A stretch of DNA of 64,000 nucleotides from Nocardiopsis algeriensis (GTDB lineage Bacteria; Actinomycetota; Actinomycetes; Streptosporangiales; Streptosporangiaceae): the NCBI RefSeq assembly GCF_014203695.1, contig NZ_JACHJO010000009.1:62001-126000 (forward strand), given 5' to 3'. Shown here piece by piece: positions 26,793 through 36,288 of this stretch (positions are counted from its first letter, which is position 1; every line of letters begins with the position of its first letter). The notes beneath the pieces are model-generated. The model had not been told where the DNA came from. It searched no databases and saw only the letters and a list, made by a program, of their open reading frames with translations. The position numbers were made by a program, and so were the translations under genes.

Positions 26793-27022
26793 TGAGAACA
26801 CCCCTTAGTCCAGCGGCATCCGCCCGCACGGCATCGACCGTCAGGCATCCCACTACCGCACGGTAACCGCGCAGACACGCAGAAGCCGGAAGGCGCGGGG
26901 GTGTTTCCCGAAAAAAGTCCGGCCGTCCTCATCGCCGCGCGCGGGGCGGTCGCGATGGCGCACGGCCCGCCCCTCCGCTCTCCCGCCCGGATCCGGGCGC
27001 GGCAGGTCCGGGTGCGGCGCGC

Positions 27023-27262
27023 TCAGGCGCGGCGGTGACGCCACCTCAGGTAGTCGTGCTCGCGCTCGACGTCGCGCATCTGCGAGTAGAGGACCTCGGG
27101 GTCGCCCGCGCTGACGACGACACCGTCGGCGGGGACGACGGGCCAGCACGCGTACGCCCAGAACACGCGCGTGTAGCAGCCCCAGAGCACCACCCAGGCG
27201 CCCTGCTTCTGCCACTCGACGTGCTCGGCGATCCGGCGCTTCACCTCATCTGCTGCGTCCAT
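27023..27262 (-). CDS. Hypothetical protein, 79 aa
   Basis: A short gene from ATG 27262 (an upstream in-frame ATG at 27277 is possible). The protein has a basic/acidic start (MDAADEVKRRIAEHVEWQKQ), an aromatic and hydrophobic centre (GAWVVLWGCYTRVFWAYACW) and a charged helical end (YSQMRDVEREHDYLRWRHRR). Codon use is coding-like. No family is recognised; a membrane-associated role is possible from the aromatic centre. Confidence 0.65.
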   Translation of the reverse strand: MDAADEVKRRIAEHVEWQKQGAWVVLWGCYTRVFWAYACWPVVPADGVVVSAGDPEVLYSQMRDVEREHDYLRWRHRRA

Positions 27263-27407
27263 GCCGACACAGGGCATACCCGGGCGCGCACCCGCCCGAT
27301 CCGGCCGGAACCGGCCACCGTGCGGGGGTTGGCCGCATGCGGGACACGCTCCCCGAAAGTACGCGGCCCGCGCCGACCGGGCCGGTCCGTGCAGGCCGCG
27401 CGGAGGC

Positions 27408-27815
27408 TCAGCGGCCGGGGACGAGCTCCTCGCTGCCGGGGATCGGCTCGGCCGGGTCGGCGCCCAGGGCCACGATGTTGTTGTCCCGGTCCACGTGCAC
27501 GATGTGGGGAACGTGCTCGGCCCGCTCGGCCTCGGTCAGCTGGGCGTAGGAGATGATGATGACCAGGTCACCGGGGCTGACCAGGCGGGCCGCGGCGCCG
27601 TTGATCCCGATCACACCGCTGCCGCGCTCACCGGTGATCGCGTAGGTCACCAACCTCGCGCCGTTGTCGATGTCGACGATGTGGACCTGCTCGCCGTCGA
27701 CGATGTCGGCGGCGTCCATCAGGTCGGCGTCGATCGTGACCGACCCGACGTAGTGCAGGTCCGCCTGCGTGACGGTCGCGCGGTGGATCTTGCCGTTGAT
27801 GAGCGTGCGCAGCAC
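27408..27815 (-). CDS. panD: Aspartate 1-decarboxylase PanD
   Basis: A 135-residue pyruvoyl-enzyme precursor. The self-cleavage site is Gly24-Ser25 in HYVGSVTID; Ser25 becomes the pyruvoyl group of the alpha chain. Lys9 in LINGKIHRA, Tyr57-type [10 protein letters not shown] and NGAAARL segments are conserved. It makes beta-alanine from L-aspartate for pantothenate and coenzyme A. The start is GTG at 27815 with GAGG upstream. The panB and panC genes are not nearby, so it appears transcribed alone. Cytosolic tetramer. Confidence 0.95.
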   Translation of the reverse strand: MLRTLINGKIHRATVTQADLHYVGSVTIDADLMDAADIVDGEQVHIVDIDNGARLVTYAITGERGSGVIGINGAAARLVSPGDLVIIISYAQLTEAERAEHVPHIVHVDRDNNIVALGADPAEPIPGSEELVPGR

Positions 27816-27989
27816 TGGCCAAGCCTCGTTTCAGGTCTCTCGCGAACTACAGGCCCCGTGCGGGGTCCCGTGCTCCTCCCATGATGACGTCCCCCCGAGC
27901 CCGTTTCGGCCACCGGGGTCCCCCAACGCACCCAACACACCGGTGTGCCCGGCTGTTCCGCACAGCCGGGCACACCGACACATGTCACG

Positions 27990-30833
27990 TCAGGTGAGCG
28001 AGGAGTAGGCCACCACCCCGCGCCGCACCAGGTCGGAGGCCTTGCGCGCGCTGGTGCGCAGCTCCGCGTCCCCGGTGGCCCCGGCGATCTGGCTCAGCAT
28101 GTCCACCAGCATCTTGGCCGTGCGCACGAAGTCGCCGGCGGTCATGTCGGCCTGGCGCAGGATCTCGTCGAGCCGGTCGCCGCGCGCCCAGCGGTGCGCC
28201 GTCCACACGAAGCCCAGGTCGGGCCGGCGCAGGAACGACACCCTGTGGCGGGACTCGACCTCGTTGAGTTCGCCCCACAGGCGCACCATCTCGGCGAGGG
28301 TCTCGTCGATGCGCCCGCCCGGCAGGCGCGGGTAGGCGTCGTCGCCCCGGCGCGCCTCGTAGACCAGGGACGCCGCGCAGGCCGCCAGCTCCACCGGGCC
28401 CAGTCCGCTCCACACGCCCCGGCGCAGGCACTCGGCCACGAGCAGGTCCAGCTCGGAGTAGATCTTGCCCAGGCGCACGCCGTCGTCGGAGACCGCGTCG
28501 CCGGACAGGTACTCCAGGTCCTCCAGCACCCCGCACACCCGGTCGAAGGTGCGGGAGATGACGTGGGAGCGCCCCTCGACGCGGCGGCGCAGCCCCTCGG
28601 CCTCCTTCTTCAGCCGGTGGTGGCGCTCGGCCCAGCGGGCGTGGTCCTCGCGGTCGGCGCATCCGTGGCAGGGGTGCTCGCGCAGCTCGGCGCGCAGCCG
28701 CAGCACCTCGGCGTCCTCCCCGGCTCCGCGCCGGCCGCGCTCGTAGACGGGCTCGGTGCCCTGCTCCTTGAGCTTGTTGCGCAGGCTGGAGGCCAGGTCC
28801 TGGCGCGAGCGCGGAGACTTGGGCGAGAACGTCTTGGGGATGCGCAGGCGGCCCGAGGGCTCCACGGCGACGGTGAAGTCGCTGGCATTGACCCGTTTGA
28901 CCTGCTTGTCCACGGTGAGCACCAGCGGCGCCGGAAGGTCGTGGCGCAGTCCGGGGTCCAGGACGACCGCGTGCCCGGAGTGGCGGCCCGAGGGGATGCG
29001 GATGATGTCGCCCGGGCGCAGCCTCTCCAGGGACTCCAGGGCCTCGTCGCGGCGGCGGGCCGAGCGCGTCCTGGCCAGCACCGACTCCCGGTCGCTCAGG
29101 GCCCGGCGCAGCCGGGCGTACTCCATGAAGTCGCCCAGGTGGCACTCGGCGGCCCGGGCGTACCCCTCCAGCGCCTCCTCGTGCTTGCGCAGCTGCTTGA
29201 CCAGTCCGACCACGGAGCGGTCGGCCTGGAACTGGGCGAAGGAGGCCTCCAGCATGTTGCGGCTGCGCGTGCGGCCGACCTGGCCGACGAGGTTGACCGC
29301 CATGTTGTAGGAGGGTTGGAAACTGGAGTTGAGCGGATAGGTGCGGGTGCCGGCGAGGCTGGCGACGGACTCGGGATCGGTTCCCGCCTGCCAGACGACG
29401 ACGGCATGCCCCTCCACGTCGATGCCTCTGCGCCCGGCGCGGCCCGTGAGCTGTGTGTACTCGCCGGGGGTGAGCTGGACGTGGGCCTCGCCGTTCCACT
29501 TGTCGAGCTTTTCGATGACCACGGTGCGGGCGGGCATGTTGATGCCCAGCGCCAGGGTCTCGGTGGCGAAGACCGCCCGGATCAGACCGCGCGAGAACAG
29601 GTGCTCGACGATCTCCTTGAAGGTGGGCAGCATCCCGGCGTGGTGGGAGGCGATGCCCGCCTCCAGGGCGCGCAGCCACTGGTCGAAGCCGAGCACGGCC
29701 AGGTCGGCGCCCGGGATGTCGGCGCAGCGGGACTCCGCGTACTCCCGGATCTCGTCGGCCTCCTCGGGGGTGGTGAGCACCAGCCCCGAGGCCAGGCACT
29801 GGCGGACGGCGTCGTCGCAGCCCGCCCTGCTGAAGATGAACGTGATGGCGGGCAGCAGGCCCTCGTCGTCGAGCTCGGTGATGATCGCGGGCCGCGTGGG
29901 CGGCGCGTACTTCGAGCGCGGGCGCATCGGCCCGCGGGCGCGCGACTGCGGGTGGCGGCGCCGGTGGGCGAGCTGGGTGATGCGGGAGTCCTCCTCCGCG
30001 ATGCGGCTCAGGTACGGGTTGATCCGCAGTGTCCGCCCGCCGACGTGGATCTCGCGGGGCTGCCGGCCCTGGTGGCGGCGCTCGCGCCTGCGCTTGCCGC
30101 GCCGCTCCCCCCGCTCCGATTCCTCGTCCCTCTCCCCGTCCGTCTCCTCCTGCACCTCGGCGAACAGGCTGTGGAGGCGCCTTCCGACCATGACGTGCTG
30201 CCACAGCGGCACCGGCCGCTTCTCGTCGACGATGACGTCGGTGTCCCCGCGCACCTGCTGGAGCCACTCGCCGAACTCCTCGGCGTTGCTGACGGTCGCG
30301 GAGAGGGCGACCATCCGCACCGACTCGGGCAGGTGGATGATCACCTCTTCCCAGACCGCGCCGCGGAAGCGGTCGGCGAGGTAGTGCACCTCGTCCATCA
30401 CGACGTAGGCGAGTCCGCCGAGCGTCGCCGAGCCCTCGTAGAGCATGTTGCGCAGCACCTCGGTGGTCATGACGACCACGGGGGCCTCGCCGTTGACGCT
30501 GTTGTCACCGGTCAGCAAGCCGACCCGGTCGGCGCCGTACCGCTTGACCAGGTCGTTGTACTTCTGGTTGGAGAGCGCCTTGATGGGCGTGGTGTAGAAG
30601 CACTTGGTCCCCTCCGACAGGGCCAGGTGCACGGCGAACTCACCCACGACCGTCTTGCCCGAACCGGTGGGAGCGGCCACCAGCACCCCGTGGCCGCTCT
30701 CGAGGGCCTTGCAGGCCCGGATCTGGAACGGGTCGAAATCGAACCCGTAGAGGCCCTGGAAGGCCTCGATGGCGGCGCTGGAGGTGCTCTGGCGCCGACG
30801 GAAGGCGGCGTACCGCTCAGCGTGACTACTCAT
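27990..30833 (-). CDS. helY: Ski2/Mtr4-like superfamily 2 helicase (HelY-like)
   Basis: A 947-residue DExH helicase. The ATG at 30833 is preceded by GGAG; a longer frame overlaps the lipid-kinase gene. Motif I is APTGSGKT, motif II DEVH, motif III SATV, motif VI QLTGRAGRRG, followed by the DSHCT C-terminal region. A basic loop (about 228-250, RGERRGKRRRERRHQGRQ) and a Cys pair (HPCHGCADR) are present. Relatives in actinobacteria (HelY) are thought to be RNA helicases acting in RNA processing; the substrate is not established. It starts 12 nt after the lipid-kinase stop, so the two are one transcript. Confidence 0.9.
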   Translation of the reverse strand: MSSHAERYAAFRRRQSTSSAAIEAFQGLYGFDFDPFQIRACKALESGHGVLVAAPTGSGKTVVGEFAVHLALSEGTKCFYTTPIKALSNQKYNDLVKRYGADRVGLLTGDNSVNGEAPVVVMTTEVLRNMLYEGSATLGGLAYVVMDEVHYLADRFRGAVWEEVIIHLPESVRMVALSATVSNAEEFGEWLQQVRGDTDVIVDEKRPVPLWQHVMVGRRLHSLFAEVQEETDGERDEESERGERRGKRRRERRHQGRQPREIHVGGRTLRINPYLSRIAEEDSRITQLAHRRRHPQSRARGPMRPRSKYAPPTRPAIITELDDEGLLPAITFIFSRAGCDDAVRQCLASGLVLTTPEEADEIREYAESRCADIPGADLAVLGFDQWLRALEAGIASHHAGMLPTFKEIVEHLFSRGLIRAVFATETLALGINMPARTVVIEKLDKWNGEAHVQLTPGEYTQLTGRAGRRGIDVEGHAVVVWQAGTDPESVASLAGTRTYPLNSSFQPSYNMAVNLVGQVGRTRSRNMLEASFAQFQADRSVVGLVKQLRKHEEALEGYARAAECHLGDFMEYARLRRALSDRESVLARTRSARRRDEALESLERLRPGDIIRIPSGRHSGHAVVLDPGLRHDLPAPLVLTVDKQVKRVNASDFTVAVEPSGRLRIPKTFSPKSPRSRQDLASSLRNKLKEQGTEPVYERGRRGAGEDAEVLRLRAELREHPCHGCADREDHARWAERHHRLKKEAEGLRRRVEGRSHVISRTFDRVCGVLEDLEYLSGDAVSDDGVRLGKIYSELDLLVAECLRRGVWSGLGPVELAACAASLVYEARRGDDAYPRLPGGRIDETLAEMVRLWGELNEVESRHRVSFLRRPDLGFVWTAHRWARGDRLDEILRQADMTAGDFVRTAKMLVDMLSQIAGATGDAELRTSARKASDLVRRGVVAYSSLT

Positions 30834-30844
30834 ATGGCTCCAGC

Positions 30845-31741
30845 CTATGAGGTCAGCTCCAACATCTCGACCGATATAGGCGCCACTTCGCACACCAGCG
30901 GCGGTTCGCCCATCCTCTCGCCGTCGGCGTAGGCGGCCCCCGCGTCGGCGCGGACGGTCACCGAGCGGCCGCGGGCGACGACGACCTCGTCCAGGTCGAC
31001 GTGGCTGCCGTCGAAGACGCGGGGGAACAGGCGCAGGAAGCGGTTCCGGGAGCACTCGCGCACAAACACCACGTCGAGCAGCCCGTCGTCGGGCCGGGCG
31101 CCGGCGCACACGCGCATCCCTCCGCCGTAGGAGGAGGTGTTGCCCACCGCGACGAGCATGCCCGGCTCGGAGATGACGTGCCCGTCGACGTCGATCTCGT
31201 AGTCGAGGGGCCGGAGGGAGCGCAGCTCGGCCAGCAGGCCGAGCACGTATCCGGCGCGGCCGATGCCGAACCGGAAGCTGTTCACCCGCTCGTTGACGCG
31301 GGCGTCGAAGCCGCACGCCAGGACGCTGAGGTAGTGGCGCCGGGTGCCGTCGGCCAGGCTGAGGCGCACGGTGTCGGCCCCTCGGGTGCGCCCGCGCAGG
31401 ATCGCGGCGGCCACGTCCCGCGCCGATCCGCAGGGCAGGCCGAAGGCCCGGGCGACGTCGTTCCCCGTCCCGGTGGGGACGACGGCCAGCGGGACCCCGG
31501 TGCCCACCACCCCTTGCAGGGCCTGGTGGACCAGACCGTCACCGCCCACGACCACGAGGGCGTCGGGGCGGTCGGCGGCGGCCAGGCGGGCCAGGCGGCG
31601 GCTGTCGGAGGCCGAGTCGCCGCCGTAGACGTGCACGTGGGCGCCCGCCTCACGCAGGGCGTCCTTGAGCCGGACAGCGGTGACGGCGGCTCGGCGCCGC
31701 CCGGACCTCGGATTGACCAGAAGGGCGATGTGGGGGGGCAT
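30845..31741 (-). CDS. Diacylglycerol/sphingosine kinase-family lipid kinase
   Basis: A 298-residue protein of the DagK/YegS fold. NPRSGRRRA opens the nucleotide site, VVVGGDGLVHQAL is the signature loop, and VPTGTGNDVARAFG the second motif; the C-terminal beta-sandwich holds DGLLDVVFV. The usual GGDGT reads GGDGL here. Family members phosphorylate diacylglycerol or related lipids at the inner membrane face using ATP. The substrate is uncertain; in actinomycetes, roles in mannoside or lipid recycling are proposed. It is immediately upstream of the HelY-like gene. Confidence 0.87.
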   Translation of the reverse strand: MPPHIALLVNPRSGRRRAAVTAVRLKDALREAGAHVHVYGGDSASDSRRLARLAAADRPDALVVVGGDGLVHQALQGVVGTGVPLAVVPTGTGNDVARAFGLPCGSARDVAAAILRGRTRGADTVRLSLADGTRRHYLSVLACGFDARVNERVNSFRFGIGRAGYVLGLLAELRSLRPLDYEIDVDGHVISEPGMLVAVGNTSSYGGGMRVCAGARPDDGLLDVVFVRECSRNRFLRLFPRVFDGSHVDLDEVVVARGRSVTVRADAGAAYADGERMGEPPLVCEVAPISVEMLELTS

Positions 31742-31852
31742 GTACCGGTCCTTCGTTACACGCGGGGGGCGGGGGTGCGTACGGGACTGCGCGGGCCTCC
31801 CGCACGCCCCCGGTCGTGCTCGGCCCGGCGGCCGAGGCCGCGTCCCGGTCCC

Positions 31853-32251
31853 TCAGGTCTCCTCGCGCTGCCGGCGGCGGTACTCCTCCATCGCCTCGGG
31901 CGAGTTGAGGGGAGAGGGCACCCAGCCGACCTCGGTGTCGACCTCGCCGCGCTGGATGCGCCGCTCCTCCTCGGTCAGGTATTCCTCGGGGATGTCGAAT
32001 TCGCCGTCGCGGGCGCCCAGGACGAAGGCCTCCCACTCGGCAGGGGTGAAGAACAGGGTGCCCTTCTCGGGGGACTTGCCGTCGCGCACGGCGCGGAAGC
32101 CGTCGTCGAAGGTGGCCACCTCCACGATCGCGGAGGACTCCTCCTTGGACAGCGAGGAGCGCATCCACACCGCGTGGGTGGTGTCGTGCCACTTCTCGTT
32201 GCCTCTGGCCTCGGGCGGGAGCTCCCGCCCCTCCCTGGTCTGCTCGCTCAT
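31853..32251 (-). CDS. DUF397 domain protein
   Basis: A 132-residue acidic protein. The DUF397 core is WMRSSLSKEESSAIVEVATF, then AVRDGKSPEKGTLFFTPAEW and AFVLGARDGEFDIP. It carries an unusual 35-residue charged C-terminal tail (LTEEERRIQRGEVDTE onward). DUF397 genes in Streptomyces usually pair with an XRE regulator and act as antitoxin-like or sporulation-linked partners, but no XRE gene is adjacent here. The ATG is at 32251. Function unknown. Confidence 0.82.
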   Translation of the reverse strand: MSEQTREGRELPPEARGNEKWHDTTHAVWMRSSLSKEESSAIVEVATFDDGFRAVRDGKSPEKGTLFFTPAEWEAFVLGARDGEFDIPEEYLTEEERRIQRGEVDTEVGWVPSPLNSPEAMEEYRRRQREET

Positions 32252-32359
32252 CGGACCTTCCTCTTCCCGCGTCCGCGTCGGCTGCTGCCGGCTCTCCGGG
32301 CGCCTTCCTCGAGAAGGCGTACGGGTGCCACCGCCGACCTTAGCGCGGCGCGGGGGCCG

Positions 32360-33250
32360 TCAGGGGCGCTTGCCCGACTCTTCCTCGAAGTCGGGGCCCT
32401 CCAGCGGAGAGGGTGACTCGTCCAGGACGGAGGGGGTCTCGTCGAGCGCGGAGACCTCGTCGTCGGACAGCCCGGCGTAGGGATCGCTGCGTCCCTTGCG
32501 GCGGTCGTTGAGGAAGGCGAACAGTTCGGCGATCTCGAAGAGGATGATGAGCGGGATGGCCAGGGCCAGCATGGAGATGGGCTCGGCCGGGGTGATGACC
32601 GCCGCGATCAGGAAGGAGCAGAAGATGATGACCCGGCGCCACTTGGCCAGGGCGGCGTGCGGGAGGATCCCCAGCAGGTTGAGCAGCGACACCAGGAGCG
32701 GCAGGACGAAGCCGACCCCGAACATGCTCATCATGATGAGCATGTAGCTGAGGTACTCGCTGATGGTGAGGAACGTCAGCGCGTCGGGGGGCAGGAACCC
32801 GAACAGCATGGTCAGCGCGAGCGACGTGATGTAGTACGCCAGGGCCGCCCCCGCGGCGAACAGCACCGCGGCCAGCGGGGCGAAGATGTAGGCGTAGCGC
32901 TTCTCCCTGCCGTGCAGGGCCGGGGCCACGAAGGCCCACAGCTGGTAGAGCCAGAACGGCGCGGAGACGAGCGCACCGACGAACAGCCACACCTTGAAGG
33001 CGACGAAGAAGGCGTCGAAGGGTCCCGTGACGATGAGGGCGCAGCCCTCGGGGTCGACCGCCTGGGACTCGGGCAGCGAGCAGTAGGGCGCCTTGAGGAA
33101 CTCCCACACCCAGTCGTAGGTCAGATAGCCGACCACGCAGCCCAGGGCGATGGCGATCATGGCCTTCCCCAGGCGCCCGCGCAGCTCACGCAGGTGGTCC
33201 ATGAGCGGCATCCGACCCTCGGGGTTGGCCGCCCGGCGTCCGGACCTCAT
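32360..33250 (-). CDS. tatC: Twin-arginine translocase subunit TatC
   Basis: A 296-residue protein with six membrane helices. MPLMDHLRELRGRLGKAM is the conserved cytoplasmic start that binds twin-arginine signal peptides, ALVSAPFWLYQLWAFVAPAL follows in the first periplasmic region, and ITPAEPISMLALAIPLIILF lies in the last helices. The cytoplasmic tail is long and acidic (from about residue 248), as in other actinomycetes. With TatA it exports folded proteins. It lies 264 nt downstream of tatA on the same strand. Confidence 0.95.
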   Translation of the reverse strand: MRSGRRAANPEGRMPLMDHLRELRGRLGKAMIAIALGCVVGYLTYDWVWEFLKAPYCSLPESQAVDPEGCALIVTGPFDAFFVAFKVWLFVGALVSAPFWLYQLWAFVAPALHGREKRYAYIFAPLAAVLFAAGAALAYYITSLALTMLFGFLPPDALTFLTISEYLSYMLIMMSMFGVGFVLPLLVSLLNLLGILPHAALAKWRRVIIFCSFLIAAVITPAEPISMLALAIPLIILFEIAELFAFLNDRRKGRSDPYAGLSDDEVSALDETPSVLDESPSPLEGPDFEEESGKRP

Positions 33251-33361
33251 CGTGCGGTCACTCTCTTCTCCTCAGGGGCCCGCGCCGTCGGTTCGCGCGG
33301 GCATCCGTCCGACACGGCACCGCCGTGCCGTGTCCCAGGTCTTCGGCCGTGTGCCCGGGGT

Positions 33362-33407
33362 GTGTGCGGTGGATACCGCCTGTCGCGGGCGGTGTCCCGG
33401 TGCGTTC
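33362..33407. repeat. Dispersed repeat, copy near tatA
   Basis: These 46 nt match the reverse complement of 43481-43526 at 39 positions, including GTCGCGGGCGG and CGGTGCGTTC. It lies in the 264-nt gap between tatC and tatA. The right side of the gap (to about 33510) shares fragments such as GGCCCCGCACGG with the other copy, so this may be a degraded version of the same element. Confidence 0.6.
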
Positions 33408-33514
33408 GCCGCCGGGCCGAAGGAGCCGTGGCCGTTCTCCGTCGGCCGACGGGAACACGGCGGAGGACGTGCCCGGGCCCCGCACGGCGGGGCGGGCGTC
33501 CACCGGTGGGCGCC

Positions 33515-33826
33515 CTAGCCGTTGTAGGGGCGGTGGGTGGGCTCGCCGGCCTCGTTGACGATGCGCTGGCCGGGAGGGAGCTGGGGGTAGCTCTGCTGGG
33601 GCTGGTGCGGCTGCTGGGGAGCGGGCTCCTGCTGAGGCTGCTGAGAGGCCTGCTGCGTCTGGGCGCCACCCTGCTCGTCCTCGTCGATCAGGCCCTTGCT
33701 CTCGGCCTTGAGAATGCGCGCGCTGCGCCCCAGGGAGCGGGCCAGGTCGGGCAGCTTCTTGGCGCCGAACAGCAGAAGGGCCAGGATCACCAGGATGGCG
33801 ATGGTAGGTCCGTTGAACGGTCCCAT
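33515..33826 (-). CDS. tatA: Twin-arginine translocase subunit TatA
   Basis: A 103-residue protein from ATG 33826 (GAGAGGTAG upstream). It has one N-terminal helix (TIAILVILALLLFGAKKLPD), the FGAKKLP hinge, an amphipathic helix (LARSLGRSARILKAESKG) and a Gln/Pro-rich acidic tail. Many TatA subunits assemble with TatC to form the export pore. It is upstream of tatC on one strand. TatB is not in the window. Confidence 0.95.
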   Translation of the reverse strand: MGPFNGPTIAILVILALLLFGAKKLPDLARSLGRSARILKAESKGLIDEDEQGGAQTQQASQQPQQEPAPQQPHQPQQSYPQLPPGQRIVNEAGEPTHRPYNG

Positions 33827-33892
33827 GGTTCTACCTCTCTTCGGGGCGCGGCCAGGCGCCTTCGATGGTACGCGCACCGGCAGGCGGCACCG

Positions 33893-34075
33893 TCACCTCG
33901 CGCCACCTCCGGCCGTGCGCTCACGCAGCGCGGTGCTGCTCGTCCGGCGACCGACCGACACCCGTTCCACCTGCGACGACAGCGCATCCGCCGCGCGGTT
34001 CGCCCGCGCGACGAGGACACCTACGGCAGAGGCTCCCACCGTGACGGCAGCGAACAGGACAGTCAGGGCGATCAC
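33893..34075 (-). CDS. Small membrane protein, 60 aa
   Basis: A frame from GTG 34075: one N-terminal hydrophobic helix (LTVLFAAVTVGASAVGVLVA) followed by a short basic/polar region (RANRAADALSSQVERVSVG). It lies between pafBC and tatA on the same strand. The ribosome site is weak. It could be a real small membrane protein, but similarity is not recognised and the call rests on the helix and position. Confidence 0.45.
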   Translation of the reverse strand: MIALTVLFAAVTVGASAVGVLVARANRAADALSSQVERVSVGRRTSSTALRERTAGGGAR

Positions 34076-34139
34076 GCTTGTACTTTATCCCTTTCGTACC
34101 CTTCCGCACCCAATACCCCGGTGAACGTCCTGGGCTCAC

Positions 34140-36182
34140 TCAGGCGACGGAATGGTCACGGCCCGGCTCCCCCTCCTTCAGGAGCTCCCCGTAGTGCTCC
34201 AGGGTACGCCGGGCCTCGGCCCGCGCCTCCTCGGCGAGCACCTCGGGAGCGGCGATGCGCCCGCGCGGCCCCAGCCGCAGGGCCAGGCGCACCACCCACT
34301 CGGGAGCGGGCGTGCGCAGCGTGGCCCGCAGGCCGCCCCCGGGCATCTCGGCCACCGACTCGCACACGTAGTCCTCCACCACCCAGTGGGCCGACGGCTC
34401 CAGGTCGAGGGTCACCAGGGCGTCGCGGTCCGAACGCTGGAGCAGGCCGCCCGAGAGGTCGCGCCGCCCCACCCCCTCGGGCACCTCGGCCGCGAAGGGC
34501 AGGACCGTGAGCTCCAGTACGCGGTCCAGGCGGAACAGGCGCACGTCCTCGCGCAGGTGGCAGTACCCCTCCAGGAAGGTGCGGCCGTCCTGGACGACCA
34601 GACCCAGCGGATCGACGTCGCGTTCGGTGACCTGGTCGAGGTAGCCCGACAGGTAGCGCAGGTGCAGGCGCTGCCCGGTCTCCAGGGCCTCGGTGCACCG
34701 GCGCCGCGTCGCGGCGACCTGCTCGTCCTCCTCCACCCGGACCTGGACCGAGTCGGCCAGGGAGCCCAGGGCCGAGCCGGCTGCCGAGCGCAGCTTCTCG
34801 CCGACCCTCTCCAGGGCCCCCGAGCCCAGGCCCTCGGGCAGGGACTCCAGCAGGGACAGGCCCACGACCAGGCTGGCCGCCTCGTCGGCGGTCAGGCGCA
34901 GCGGCTGGGCGAGGGTGTCGGCGTTGCCGATGATGATCTCGCCCGTCTCCTTGGCCGCGTCCAGGTCGACGTCGATGAGGTCGCCGGGGGTGTAGCCGGG
35001 CAGACCGCACATCCACAGGAGGCTGAGGTCGGACACCACCTGCTTCTCGGTGAGACCGAAGTGCGCGGCCACCTCGGGCACGCGCACGTCACGTCCCAGG
35101 GCATAGGGCACCAGCATGAGCAGGCGGCGCAGCTGGTCGGCCGAGCGCGGGCCGCGGGAGGGGGCGCCGCCCTCCCCGCCGCCCTCCGCGGGCACGGGGG
35201 TGCCCGAAGGCGCCTCGGCCTCGGCGACGGCGGACATGTGGGCGACCATCGCCTCCCGCGCCTCCGCGGGCTCGTCCACGACGGCGCGCGAGCCGAAGGA
35301 GGCCACGTGCTCCACCAGGTCCGGGACGTCGGTGTAGGGATACTCGAGGGTGTCCCAGCCCGTACCCGAGCCGTCACGCTCGCCGGGTACGACGCGCCGG
35401 GCCCCGCGGCGCAGCGCGTGGGCCGCATCGGTACGCACCCTCAGCACCGCGGTGAGTTCGGGATCGGCCCTGTGCCCGGCGACCACCGAGCGCAGGTCCA
35501 CCCCCTCGGGGACGACCACGTCGGGCCCTCCCCGCACGATCTCCACCGCGCCGCGCACACGGCCGAGTCGGAAGACGCGCCGGGCCCCGCGGTGGCGGTC
35601 GTGGCCGACCACGTACCAGTGCCCGTGCTGGTTGACCACGCCCCAGGGCTCGAGCTCGCGGCGCTCGGCCCGCACCTGTCCGGGCTTGCGGTAGTCGAAG
35701 GCGATGGGCCGGCGATCGCGGACCGCCTGCCAGACCGGACCGAAGGCGGGCTCGTCGGTGCGCATGGCGGGGGTGAGGCCCGGAGCCGCGTCGGTGTCCA
35801 CCGGCACCCCGGCCGAACGCAGCTTGAACAGGGCGTTGGCGGCGGCCTCTCCCAGGGCCGCGTGGCGCCAGGCCCGTGCGGCCAGGCCCAGGACGAGGGC
35901 CTCGTCGGGCAGCAGCTCGATCTCGGGCAGCTCGTAGTCGGCGCGGGAGATGCGGTAGCCCTCCTCGCCGCTGACGGCGTCCCCGGTGCCGACCTGGATG
36001 GGGATACCGCTGTCGCGCAGTTCCCGCTTGTCGCGTTCGAACATGCGCTTGAACGCCTGCTCGCTCTCGGCCTCCGCATACCCGTGGACGGTCGCGCGGA
36101 TCTCCTGGGCGGTCAGGTGTCGCCGTGTGGACAACAGGCAGATGACCAGGTTCAGCTGCCGTTCCGTCTTCTTGCGCGACAT
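34140..36182 (-). CDS. pafBC: Fused PafB-PafC transcriptional activator
   Basis: A 680-residue protein from ATG 36182 holding two complete DeoR-HTH plus WYL proteins end to end. The PafB half (1-345) begins SRKKTERQLNLVICLL and has the WYL region (WGVVNQHGHWYVVGHDRHRG). After a Gly/Pro/Glu-rich linker (about 345-380) comes PafC (DQLRRLLMLVPYALGRD, HFGLTEKQVVSDLSLLWMCG, then RLHLRYLSGYL). In mycobacteria PafB and PafC form a heterodimer that activates the RecA-independent DNA-damage response; natural fusions are known in some actinobacteria. It is encoded 7.6 kb from the Pup-proteasome genes in this window rather than directly beside them. Confidence 0.93.
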   Translation of the reverse strand: MSRKKTERQLNLVICLLSTRRHLTAQEIRATVHGYAEAESEQAFKRMFERDKRELRDSGIPIQVGTGDAVSGEEGYRISRADYELPEIELLPDEALVLGLAARAWRHAALGEAAANALFKLRSAGVPVDTDAAPGLTPAMRTDEPAFGPVWQAVRDRRPIAFDYRKPGQVRAERRELEPWGVVNQHGHWYVVGHDRHRGARRVFRLGRVRGAVEIVRGGPDVVVPEGVDLRSVVAGHRADPELTAVLRVRTDAAHALRRGARRVVPGERDGSGTGWDTLEYPYTDVPDLVEHVASFGSRAVVDEPAEAREAMVAHMSAVAEAEAPSGTPVPAEGGGEGGAPSRGPRSADQLRRLLMLVPYALGRDVRVPEVAAHFGLTEKQVVSDLSLLWMCGLPGYTPGDLIDVDLDAAKETGEIIIGNADTLAQPLRLTADEAASLVVGLSLLESLPEGLGSGALERVGEKLRSAAGSALGSLADSVQVRVEEDEQVAATRRRCTEALETGQRLHLRYLSGYLDQVTERDVDPLGLVVQDGRTFLEGYCHLREDVRLFRLDRVLELTVLPFAAEVPEGVGRRDLSGGLLQRSDRDALVTLDLEPSAHWVVEDYVCESVAEMPGGGLRATLRTPAPEWVVRLALRLGPRGRIAAPEVLAEEARAEARRTLEHYGELLKEGEPGRDHSVA

Positions 36183-36288
36183 GGTCCGCAACCCCTTCGT
36201 CAGCCCGCGCCTCGGTGCCCGTACCGGGATCGGGCCGACTGGCGCGTCCTCCCCGTCCCGGTTCAGGAACGACGGTACCGTGCCGAGC

